Made by a program: the position numbers and the translations under genes. A DNA stretch of 64,000 nt from Brachyhypopomus gauderio (lineage: Eukaryota; Chordata; Actinopteri; Gymnotiformes; Hypopomidae), in assembly GCF_052324685.1 (NCBI RefSeq), contig NC_135211.1, positions 52,014,182-52,078,181 of the forward strand, in the 5' to 3' direction. Shown piece after piece: positions 1 through 12,300 of the stretch. The stretch's first letter is position 1. Each line of letters begins with the position of its first letter. The notes beneath the pieces were generated by a model. The model was not told the DNA's origin, made no database searches, and worked only from the letters and a program-made list of their open reading frames with translations.

Positions 1-27
1 ATGAGGACCAAAGTGGACGACTGCCAG
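1..27 (+). CDS. rapgef2: rapgef2 exon (partial at window edge), end of cNBD
   Basis: Encodes MRTKVDDCQ, ending in CAG|GTGAGA. The same residues precede FVC-AQQDYC in vertebrate RAPGEF2, so the exon continues upstream of the window. The donor is followed at once by a GCGT/GT microsatellite. Confidence 0.9.
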
Positions 28-35
28 GTGAGAAA

Positions 36-122
<87 letters not shown>

Positions 123-2259
123 TGTGTGTGTGTGTTCGCGTCAGTAATACTTTCTTTGTGCTTTGGCAGTCTTACCACTGTGTTTTGCCTGTGCGTGCGT
201 GTGTGTGTGTGTGTGTAGTTTGTGTGTGTAGCCCAGCAGGACTACTGCTGCATCCTGAACCAGGTGGAGCAGAACACCCAGCGGGTGGAGGAGGAGGGAG
301 AGATCGTCATGGTGAAGGAGCACCGAGAGCTGGACCGCACGGGGACCCGCAAGGGCCACATCGTGGTCAAGGTGAGTACTGGGGGTTGTGTTTGGTGTTT
401 GTTTTGGTTGAGCTGCGAGGTCCTCCAGACGGGCGTCTCAGGTGGGGAAGGTCCTCAGTGAGCTCGTGTGGGTCATGGGTAACGTGTGTTGCAGGGCACA
501 TCTGAGAGGCTCATCCAGCATTTAGTGGAGGACCACACCGTGGTGGACCCCACGTACATCGAGGACTTCCTACTGACCTACCGCACCTTCCTCACCAGCC
601 CTCTCATTCTGGGCCAAAGACTGCTGGACTGGTTCAATGACCCTAGTTTACGTGATAAGGTATGCACGCAGTTGTGTGTGTATCCCATGTACACACACAC
701 ACACACACACACACAGGTAAAACCCCAGTTTTCCCCCCTAAAACGCTCTAATTCTCCCTCACCTCCCGTCCGTTTCAGGTGACGAGGGTCGTGTTGCTGT
801 GGGTCAATAATCACTTCAGTGACTTCGAGGGAGACCCTGGCATGACCACCTTCCTGGAGGAGTTCCAGAACTGTCTAGAAAGAGAAGTATGAAAAGCCCC
901 GCCCCTAAACACACCAGGCAGTGCTCATTGGAAGCTCCTCCCTGCTCATTCCTCCTGCCTCTCTTCCTCCTCTCGACGGCCGAGCAGAAGATGATTGGCC
1001 AGCTGCGTCTGCTGAACATCGCATGTGCCGCCAAGGCCAAACCGCGATTGGTCTCCATTATGAGGGCTTCCCGGGAGACGGCCCTCCCTTTCACTCTGAT
1101 TGGTGGTGCCGAGCGTGGGACACGCCTCTTCATTAACAGTGTAGAAGCGGGCAGCAAAGCAGAGGAGGCGGGGCTTAAGCGTGGCGATCAGGTTAGACTA
1201 CTTCATTGTGGAAGATTCTTAAATGTTTACTTTACAGATGATTTTCAACCAAATATTTGTCTCTCTGTGTGTTTCTAGATATTAGAGGTGAATGGACAGA
1301 CGTTTGAGAATGTACAATTGGCCAAAGCCATTGACATCCTCAAGAACAACTTGCATCTTTCCATGAATGTCAAAACCAACCTTCTAGGTCAGTCTATTTA
1401 CAAGTCCACACGCATCCACTATCTTATACCGGCACCCACATGTAGCATATAATATTTGATGTTCATTGTTCTTTTTACCACAAAAGTATTATATACAGAT
1501 CTTCTAAAACACCTCTCTCTCACTCTCTCTCTGTCTCTCCCTTCCCTTTCTCTATCAGTCTTTAAGGAGTTGGTGGCCCGGGTTGCAGAGGAGAGGAAGA
1601 ATGGGGTTCCTCACCTTCCTAAGATCGGTGATGGGAAGAAAAGTTCCCGCCACTCTGTCCCTGAGCTTGGGGTCACCACCGGGCTCATGGGTCAAGAGAA
1701 GATCAGCAAGAAAGTTAAAGCGCACACAGTGGGTGGCCGCAATAAGCTGATGAAGATCTTGGACAAAACTCGCATCACCATCCTACCTCAGAAACCGTAC
1801 AGGTACCACACACACACATGGATCAGCACACATACATCTACAAATACGCATGCCCACTCGTTCACAGCTGCAGAGAAACCAGACTTGAGTTGTCAGCACT
1901 GTGTGGTCGTTGCTTCATGAGAGCCGATGTTTCTTGGGCACAGTGACCTCGGGTTGGGCCAGACGCAGGACGACAGCATTCTGGGCCTGAGGCAGACCAA
2001 GCAGGCTCCGCCCACCATACCCGTCGGCAGCAACCTGTCATCCAGCAACCCCGATTTGGCCCAAGGCCAACAGCGCATCATCGACTACAGCACGCAGCCA
2101 CCTGGTAACCACCATCCTCGTATACAAATGAAACCCACTGAGCTGTTAACAGCACATGCACAGCAATATCTAAACGCCACTGGCCATTCACCCAGACCAC
2201 CCAGCTTTTCTGTTCTCAGTCCCCCTCTTGCCTTACTGTCTGTTGCAGAGCTAACTACA

Positions 2260-2336
<77 letters not shown>

Positions 2337-2568
2337 TGTTGGTGTACGAGTGCCCTGCTGTATTACTTACATGATATTTTAACTTTTTCCGGAACCTTTT
2401 TTCACTCACAGCACCAGGATTTACTCGTGAGTACTTGCACACTGCTGGGTTTCTTACCACTGCCTCTCTAGAGATGCCTGTCTCACGTCACTACCCACTT
2501 CCCCAGAGACACCTGTCTTATACCTCTACCCCTCCTCCACCACCTGATGTCTGTCATATCCCTCTATT

Positions 2569-2665
<97 letters not shown>

Positions 2666-3328
2666 ACCCAGACCTGCCAACCTATACTCGTTTTACGTAG
2701 CATTTTGACCTCACGGTACGCGGAAACAATTTTCCTAAAGTAGGCAAAACACCGTGTGATGCCCGCGGTTGTACAGAGTACAGAGGAGCAAGCTTATTTC
2801 CTCCAATAAATCAGATAAGCTAATTGAGAGGTTAATCTGAAATGACTTTAGTAGTTCTGAAGTCTGTTGTGAGTTCACACTCATTGCATGGTTCCCATTC
2901 CCTTTTGCGTGGTCTTGGTCAGCGACCGTTCTCAGATCATCATCTCCTTTACGGACAGGAACTATGGTTGAAGCATACGGGGGAGTTCTTTATGATTTGT
3001 GGATCCTGAACCGTGAGCCTCTAGCAGTTTCAAGTTGAACTTGGTGTTAAAACCGCTGTCAACGCTGATGACTCTGCACGTCTGCTGGATCAAACCGGCT
3101 TTGAGTGTGTTAGGACTGGAAGGTTCTTTAGCCCCTTGCTGAGCCCCAGTGCAACCAAAACCCGTCTGTCTGGCCCGTTGTCTTTACGAGCTTGGTGAGC
3201 AAATCCCAAAGCAAGAGACCGGAGTCAGCTGTAGTCAGCGAAGCTCTAGTTTATTAGCAGCAGAGGGAAAGGTATTTGTACGGCTGCGGTGTGTGTGAGG
3301 AAGAGGGGAGTGGTGCAGAGAGGGTAGC

Positions 3329-3398
<70 letters not shown>

Positions 3399-6300
3399 GG
3401 GGGGGGGGGTCTGAGGGGTGATGAAGAGTAGAGCTGGTTGGGAGAAGTTGCAGATTTAGCCAAATCTAGCTATGTTCTTCATGAAGTACTCCTTGGGGTC
3501 AGAGAGAGCAGATAGAACATGGAGTGCTTAATCATCTCAGTCAGCACTCCATCCCTAAAGCAAACTTGATTCATTCAAACTTTATTCTAGACTAACTGGG
3601 TGATTTTATGTTCCCAACAAGAAAATTATTCTTACAAGGGCACAGTTCCAAGAGATGATGATGTGCTGCAAATATGGAGACAAACGTCATCTCTTTGAGA
3701 TGTTTATCCATGGCCATTGAAGCTGTGTTAATATGAGAAACAGCTGAAATGTCATTTTCTTTCTTCTTTTGTGTCTGCTTTGTCGTAGACCCTTCAGCCT
3801 CTGACATTTGGATTCTTCCCTCTTTCTGCTCTTGAATATGAGGACTTGGGTTTGTTTGAACAGCGGTACTCCCCTTTATGGTCCATGTGAGTCTTGGCAC
3901 AATACGTGGATGTACTAGTATTCCTGTGTAACGTTCTAGCCTCTCAACAGGCCTCCATGTTCATGGGGTCTTACTTGTAGCAGAAGGACAGACAAGAGCA
4001 TGTATTTCTTTGCTGGATCAGCCAGTGAAATACAAGGAGGCTCTCGATGCTTAATCCCAGCAGCCGCTGATGAATTGCTTCAGTAATTATGCATTAGCAT
4101 TTACCTTTGTAAAGCTGCCATAGTCCACGACATTGTGCAAAATGTAATGGAGCTGGCGGAGATGATCATAAGCTTTCTCTCTATTGTTCTGGTGGGTCTC
4201 CAGGAACAGAACACGCAGATCCTGGTTGCGTTAGCACAGACGCACTCCAGCTCCTGAAGGCTTGGGGAGTCACAAGCTCACCTACACACAGAGCAGGGAA
4301 AAGCAAATAATGCTGCCTAGTTTGATGCTGGCGACTTTCAGAAAGAGGAAAGCATGTGAACTCGTCTGGCATGTGAACGACGTTGTGGAGGTCCACCTCA
4401 GCGGGAGGTTTGGAGCAGACGGAGCTCCTTCATCTGAAGCTCCACCATCACGTTCATCTCAGATGGATGTGGGAGTTCAGAGTCATAGGGCAGTTCACTC
4501 TCAGGCATCCGCACCTCCAAACATTGACTCTGAAGCTGGCAGGTGTAGAGGATGCTGGGCTTAATTGGTTACCCCCACTAAACTAACTGACTGCACGCAG
4601 ATTCAGAACTCCTGGACTGACCTCAGGAAGTTTAGCCAGCTCAGCTGTCTGTTCTCTGAAGTAAATGATTGTCATCAATTGCTCACACTAAAGCGTTATG
4701 TCAGATGACAGTTCCAGACTATAATCATCGATCTGAATCACCTGCCAAAGGATAACTGCTCTTTATCCAAAACCATAAAAGTGTGTCCTCAAACTGGTGT
4801 AAAACGCTGTCTGAATGTACATGCTATATTTTTACTGCTGTGGCCTGAGGAGTAAAAGCTTTCCACACCTCAGTTATGGTGAGGTCTTTACCCGCTCTCT
4901 GTACCTCAGTTATGGTGAGGTCTTTACCCGCTCTCTGTACCTCAGTTATGGTGAGGTCTTTACCCGCTCTCTGTACCTCAGTTATGGTGAGGTCTTTACC
5001 CGCTCTCTGTACCTCAGTTATGGTGAGGTCTTTACCCGCTCTCTGTACCTCAGTTATGGTGAGGTCTTTACCCGCTCTCTGTACCTCAGTTATGGTGAGG
5101 TCTTTACCCGCTCTCTGTACCTCAGTTATGGTGAGGTCTTTACCCACTCTGTGTACCTCAGTTATGGTTAGGTCTTTACCCACTCTGTGTACCTCAGTTA
5201 TGGTTAGGTCTTTACCCACTCTGTGTACCTCAGTTATGGTGAGGTCTTTACCCACTCTGTGTACCTCAGTTATGGTTAGGTCTTTACCCACTCTGTGTAC
5301 CTCAGTTATGGTTAGGTCTTTACCCACTCTGTGTACCTCAGTTATGGTTAGGTCTTTACCCACTCTGTGTACCTCAGTTATGGTTAGGTCTTTACCCACT
5401 CTGTGTACCTCAGTTATGGTGAGGTCTTTACCCGCTCTGTGTACCTCAGTTATGGTGAGGTCTTTACCCGCTCTGTGTACCTCAGTTATGGTGAGGTCTT
5501 TACCCGCTCTCTGTACCTCAGTTATGGTGAGGTCTTTACCCACTCTGTGTACCTCAGTTATGGTGAGGTCTTTACCCACTCTGTGTACCTCAGTTATGGT
5601 GAGGTCTTTACCCACTCTGTGTACCTCAGTTATGGTTAGGTCTTTACCCACTCTGTGTACCTCAGTTATGGTGAGGTCTTTACCCACTCTGTGTACCTCA
5701 GTTATGGTTAGGTCTTTACCCACTCTGTGTACCTCAGTTATGGTGAGGTCTTTACCCACTCTTCAGGATGTGGATCTGTTTAAGTGATTTATGTGCAAAA
5801 AAATAAAATAGAGAAAAATTATTTAATAAATAGCTGCCTAAAAATATTTTTTGTGGAGTGTGATGATGCCAGTAGCTCTGGCCCATCACCAAAAGACTCT
5901 ATAGACATTCAAGTAATGGACAAAATGTAGTACTGACCTCTATGTGCGATTCTCAGGGGGACTGGCGGCCCAGCCAGCTCCTTCTCTTATAGTGGCCGAA
6001 GGGCCCTCGGCCTACTAAAGGAGGGGAGGGGGGGTTACAGGTCCTGGGAATACCTGAGGACAGATGTACACAATGGATGGACATATTAATCATCATTGTT
6101 GTTATGGTGCACTGAATGTGAAATGTCATGTATATATTGTTACTGCAGTAATGTTATGTAATGTATGTATGGTATGTTTGTGTTTATAGATAACCCCTGC
6201 AAGTGGTAATGGTATGCCCCAGCTTAATTAAGGGGAGGGGCTACCAGTATAAGAGGGCTTCCTCTCAGAGGCTAGAAAAAGGTAGATGGTGGAGAGGTTG

Positions 6301-9300
6301 ATGTTGGTTGGTTATTGGTTGGTGGATATTGTATGTGTTGCGTTAAGCCCAAGGAAGTTAGGGGCTAGACTGGCTGCTGTTGCCAGTGCTTGTTTAAAAG
6401 TACTGCTTACAAGCCTTTGCGGGCTTGAGTACATTGTACATATTAGTTTTCCTTTATACAGTTTTCCTTTACGTTTATTCGTCAGTTATTTATTTATTCA
6501 TTGGATTTCAACATTAAAACACCTGGAACTGGAACTTTTGTGCGTGCATGTCCATCTCACTCTCTGTAGTGGACCCACCTCCATATTCACCCACTCGTAC
6601 CACGTTCACAAATGGTGGCAGCGAACAAGGACTTGCAAGAGTGACGCCGAAAGAGGTTGGCTTCAGTGAAACGGCCACGGAGGGTCACCTGCGGAAGAGA
6701 AACAGGTTGGCAAACTCTTCTAATGCAAGACAAGCTACAAGACTGGGAGAATGCCGCCAAAAAGAGTTCCACCAGCAATGAGTCAACCACAGCAAAGAGA
6801 AGATGACCCGCTTCTAAGCTCTAGCACCGAAGCTGCGTCTGGCGACCCACCCGCAGACGTAGAACAGCTGTGTGCAATGCTCCAGAGCTTTATGACAGAG
6901 CAAAAAGGAAGGGACGACTACTTCCAAAAAGAAGTCGCAAAACAAGAGCAAAGATGGCGCTCAATGCAGCACCAGTTCGGTTTACTGCAGGAAGAAGTCC
7001 ACAAGGACCGGGCTGCAGGAAGACGCGAACAAGAGCAGAGCGAAGACACAACCGAATTCGCTCATTCTCGGATTATACGACGCACTCAAACAGAATGCGC
7101 AGACCAAGCGTATGAAAGTGAAACTCGGCAAGCTACATCGCAAGTTTCATCACACACAGCGTGGCCGACACCAAGACTGCCAACGTTAAAAGAGTCAGAT
7201 GATATCGAACACTTCCTCACAATGTTTGAACGCATAGCGCAAACGGCGAACTGGCCAAGTGGAAGTTGGGCGCTACATCTGGCCCCGCTTCTGGAAGGAA
7301 AAGCCAGGGCGGCTTACGTAGCTATGGATGGTACGGACATCGGCGACTACCACAAGGTAAAAGACGCTATCCTGAGAAAATACGAAATAAACAAAGACAC
7401 TTACCGTCAGAGGTTCCGGATGAACAACATACTCGAGGCAGAGACACCACGGGAACTCTACACTAGACTGAAAGGACTCTACGAGAAGTGGATGACACCA
7501 CAGGAGAAGACCAAGGAAGAGATTGGCAACGCGATCGTGCTGGAACAGTACCTGCGCATGGTCAAGCCAGAGCTCAGGAGGTGGATTATCGAGCGTAGTC
7601 CCGGTTCAACTCTCCAAGCGGTAGAGATGTCCGAGGCATTCGTGGCAGCGCGACAGACAGAAGGCAACTTCCGCTTAGACGAAATCAACAAACCGCGTCA
7701 GCACGCCGAGTTGGGTAAGTTTGCTGGGGGACGGGGTAGTCCGATGCCACAATATAGCAGACCACCTACACACGGGCGCCCGAGTGCGATTAACGTGAGA
7801 GCAGCTAGCGATAGACGCCCCGCAGATAAAACACTACGGTGCTTTAACTGTAACCAAACCGGCCACAAAATCAGTGCTTGTCCTAATTTATCGAGTAGCT
7901 CCAGTCGTTTGTCGTACAGCCCAAGGAAAGAGTTTAGCTTTGAAACTGTTGATGACACTAAAAACAGCACAATTACTGTAAAAATAGGCAGTAGAAAATT
8001 CAAAGCGCTCATAGATACGGGAGCTAGTCAGACGCTGGTATCTGCTAAATGTTTTCCCAACGATGAAGTCGTACACACCGGGAAATTACGGGTAAAATGC
8101 ATACACGGGGACGAGCAGGTATATCCCACAGCAGAAGTGAGCATAGAGATCCAGGGACAGGCTTATCTACTAAACGTGGGAATAATTCAGCAATCACCCT
8201 ACTCCGTGATTTTAGGCAGAGATGTACCCGTTTTAATAGACCTCTTAGCAGATAGGCAGAATACAGCTGATGTAATGGTTGTAACCAGGCTGCAGGCTAA
8301 GCAAGAAAGTGTAGCAGGGGAAAATCAAACTCTCTTGAAGGAGCTACCCTATAATGAGACTCCTAAAATTAAAAAGTCTAAAAGTCAGAAAAGACAAGAT
8401 AAAATCAGAGGCACTGCTATTGAGGAACAAGTAGAATGTCCTGATATAGAGGTAGATGCACTGCCTGGTAACATAGCGCAGTTACAACGTCAGGACAAAA
8501 CACTTGAGCCATTATTCCTAAAGGCAGAGAACCCGAGCACAGAGAAGGGCGAGATCCGGTTCACAATAATTAGGGACATTCTTTTCAGAGTAAAAGGTGA
8601 AATAGAACAACTCGTGGTACCTGTAGGTTTGAGGCAGGAAGTACTTAAATTAGGTCATTCTGACCCATGGGCAGGTCACCTCGGGCACGCTAAAACTCAG
8701 AGCAGAGTAGCGAACCGATTCTACTGGCCACGTCAGCAGTTAGATATAATAGAGTTCTGCAAAGCATGCCCAGAGTGCCAGCTAACAGCACCAAAAAGAA
8801 AATCAGACAGAGTACCCATGATAAGCTTACCTGTTATTGACGTCCCGTTTTCACGGATCGCCATGGACGTAGTAGGTCCCCTACCCAAGAGTCAGAGTGG
8901 CAAACGCTATATTTTAGTAATTGCCGATTATGCAACACGCTATCCAGAAGCATTTGCACTGAGTAAAGTGAAAACACGCCAGCTGGTTAATGCACTCCTA
9001 CAGTTAATATCTAGAGTAGGCATACCACGTGAAATACTCACAGATCAGGGAACAAACTTTATGTCCAAGCAGCTTAAAGACGTCTTTGCGTTAATGGGTA
9101 TAAAAGGCATCAGGACGACCCCCTTTCACCCACAAACTGACGGCTTGGTTGAGCGCTTCAATAAGACCCTGAAGTGCATGCTTCGCAAGTTTGTGTCAGA
9201 GACTGGCTCTGACTGGGACAAGTGGCTCCCATACGTGTTGTTCGCCTACCGAGAAGTGCCACAGGCGTCAACTGGGTTCTCACCGTTCCAGCTCCTCTAT

Positions 9301-12300
9301 GGAAGAGAAGTGAGAGGCCCATTGGATGTACTCAAGGAGGCATGGGAAGGACCTAATCCAACAAAGAGACTGAACATTCTGTCACACGTCCTGAAAATGA
9401 GAGAAAAAATGACAACACTGACTGAGTTGGTCAGAGAGAACATGAGGAAAGCCCAACAACAACAGAAGGAATGGTACGACAAGGCTTCAAGAGACAGAGA
9501 GCTGAGGCCAGGGGAGAAAGTACTGGTCTTATTGCCCACCTCAGACACAAGCCTGCTTGCAAAATGGCAGGGGCCGTACGAGGTTGTACGACGAGTGGGG
9601 CAAACCTCATATGAACTGTTGCTTCCTGATAGAAAGAAGAAGCACCAGATACTACACATCAACATGCTCAGACCATGGAACGAAGCCAAAGTAAGCAACA
9701 CGGAACAGCTATGGGTTCGGGCCGTGGATGAAGAAGAGGAGAGTAAAGAGCAGTACTTTCCTGGAGGAAACGGACCAGCTGCACCTCTTAGTCTCTCACA
9801 CCTGGGATTTCAGCAACAGCTACAGCTGAGGAAACACATTCCTACGGACGTCTTCAGTGAGGACCCAGGGAGGACTAATGTCACCGAGCACAAAATACGG
9901 CTACTGAAACAAGAGCCCATCAGGCAGACCAATTGCAGAGTTCCTGCACGCCTGATCCCGAACCTCAAGATGGAGGTGGAAAAGATGATGGAGCTAGGGG
10001 TGATTGAGCCATCCACAAGTGAATGGTGCAGCCCAGTGGTCCTAGTCCCTAAGAAGGATGGAGAGCTTCGCTTTTGCGTTGACTTCTCAAAATTGAATTC
10101 AGTTTCTGCATTTGACCCTTACCCGATGCCGCGAGCAGATGAGCTGATCGAGCGGCTGGGGAAGGCAAGGTACCTGACGACACTGGACCTATGCAAAGGT
10201 TACTGGCAAGTGCCATTGTGCCCAGAAGCAAGGGAGCTGACAGCGTTCCGGGTACCGAGCGGACTGTATCATTTCCTGGTCATGCCGTTTGGTCTCCATG
10301 GAGCTGCTGCAACGTTCCAGAGACTAATGGATGCTGTACTGAAAGACACAGGGGACTTCGCAGCAGCATACATTGACGATGTCGTAATATTCAGCGCGAC
10401 GTGGGAGGAGCACGTCCAACACGTGGGCATAGTTCTCCAACGCATCGCAGACGCTGGATTAACGGCGAACCCGGCGAAGTGTAACCTAGCAAGGGACACG
10501 GTGTCATACCTGGGCTACGTCCTGGGAGGAGGGCTTATCCGCCCACAAGTTGACAAAGTGGAAGCGGTCAAGGGGTGTCCAGCACCAACGACAAAGAGAA
10601 GGGTGAGGTCCTTCTTGGGTCTCGTCGGCTGGTATCGGCGGTTTATCCCCAATTTCTCCAGCAGGGCGGCAGCATTAACGGACTTGATTAAAAAGGACAA
10701 ACCTCAAAGGGTGAAATGGACTGAAGAGTGTGAGACCGCATTCAAGGATCTCAAGGAGTGCTTGTGCGCAGACCCTGTATTGCGCAGTCCAGACTTCAAC
10801 AGACCATTCATAGTGCAAACGGACGCTTCAGGCAGCGGCCTAGGGGCAGTTCTGCTGCAGGGTGAGGGCGAGGACCAGAGACCAGTCCTCTACATCAGCA
10901 GAAAGATGTTTCCTAGGGAGCTGAACTATTCAACAATTGAAAAGGAGGCACTAGCAGTTAAGTGGGCGCTGGATTCATTGAGGTATTACCTCACCGGTGC
11001 TGACTTTGTGCTAGAAACGGACCATAGGGCGTTGCAGTGGATGCATCGCATGCGTGACAGCAATGCCAGGATTACGCGGTGGTACCTGTCACTGCAGTCG
11101 TTTAAGTTCCAGGTGCGCTACCGGAAAGGCACCCAGAACGTCACAGCGGACTTCCTCTCTCGTCATTCTAGCGAGTGACTGCGGTAAGGGGGGGGGGGGT
11201 GTGTGATGATGCCAGTAGCTCTGGCCCATCACCAAAAGACTCTATAGACATTCAAGTAATGGACAAAATGTAGTACTGACCTCTATGTGCGATTCTCAGG
11301 GGGACTGGCGGCCCAGCCAGCTCCTTCTCTTATAGTGGCCGAAGGGCCCTCGGCCTACTAAAGGAGGGGAGGGGGGGTTACAGGTCCTGGGAATACCTGA
11401 GGACAGATGTACACAATGGATGGACATATTAATCATCATTGTTGTTATGGTGCACTGAATGTGAAATGTCATGTATTAGGGATGCAAATTATCGATTAAT
11501 TCATTAATCGTTAGTTGACTGATCTTATCGATCGACTTTCGATTAATCGATAAGCGGCGTTTTTCACCTGAATTTCAGTGTTTCAATAGGGCTTTTAAAA
11601 ATATCAGCTAAATATACTGCTCAAAAAAAATTAAGGGAACACTAAAATAACACATCCTAGATCTCAATTAATAAAAATCTTTGAAATCAGTTGAAAATCT
11701 CTCATTTCTACCTGTTGTCTGTTCCATTTGCACAAGAGCAGTTGAAATTGATTCACAATCAGTGTTGCTTCCTATCTGAACACGAAGTGTGGATGACTTG
11801 GAGTTACATTGTGTTGTTTAAGTGTTCCCTTTATTTTTTTGAGCAGTGTAGTTAAAACACTTTGTTCAAAAAGTATATATTATATTATGATAATTATATT
11901 GTATTATATTATATATTGCTCAAGTAATTATGCATGAGGAAATTTTTATGGTATAACAAAATACATTCTTTCATTTTAAAAAAGGAATAAATTAAGGACT
12001 GGCTCAGTTCAATTTGAAACATTAGACATTTAAAAAAATGTTTAAAAAAAAGAAGAAATTAAATAGAGAGCCAAACAGAATATTATTGAGCCCATGTTTG
12101 GACAATGTTTCTAGCTTTGTAGTGAACACATGCTGTAACGCGACCGGAGAGTGCTTAAGTTTCCACAACATCATTGAGCTTGTCAGTTAAACTGTCAGCG
12201 GTGTGTCTATCCGACATGTTCGTCGTAATCAGCACTGCAGATTTTAGCTGCCAGTTCTCGTCAGTGTAGTGGCACGTCACAGTAATGTAACTTTCTGTTG

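Larger units (their letters stand above)
2427..4867. other. intronic DNA, no gene seen
   Basis: Part of the large rapgef2 intron. It holds a CT microsatellite (2571-2662) and a GT/poly-G tract (3332-3409). I see no coding, RNA or recognisable transposon signature in the rest. Confidence 0.7.

Noticed and set aside
1-3. ATG at the first base as a start codon
   Set aside because: The residues MRTKVDDCQ are internal in vertebrate RAPGEF2, so the exon is truncated by the window.
38-505. 155-codon frame at the window start
   Set aside because: Translation of the GCGT/GT microsatellite running through a real rapgef2 exon in the wrong frame.
4868-5763. CRISPR-like regular repeat
   Set aside because: Units are directly adjacent without unique spacers, and the window is vertebrate; it is a minisatellite.
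4824-5787. Open frames of about 300 codons on both strands
   Set aside because: Both are translations of a 36-bp tandem repeat, whose unit length is divisible by three; no start context, domain or splice logic supports a protein.
6286-6669. 127-codon frame in the LTR (also at 13148)
   Set aside because: Present in both LTRs by duplication; no domain, and it overlaps LTR regulatory sequence.
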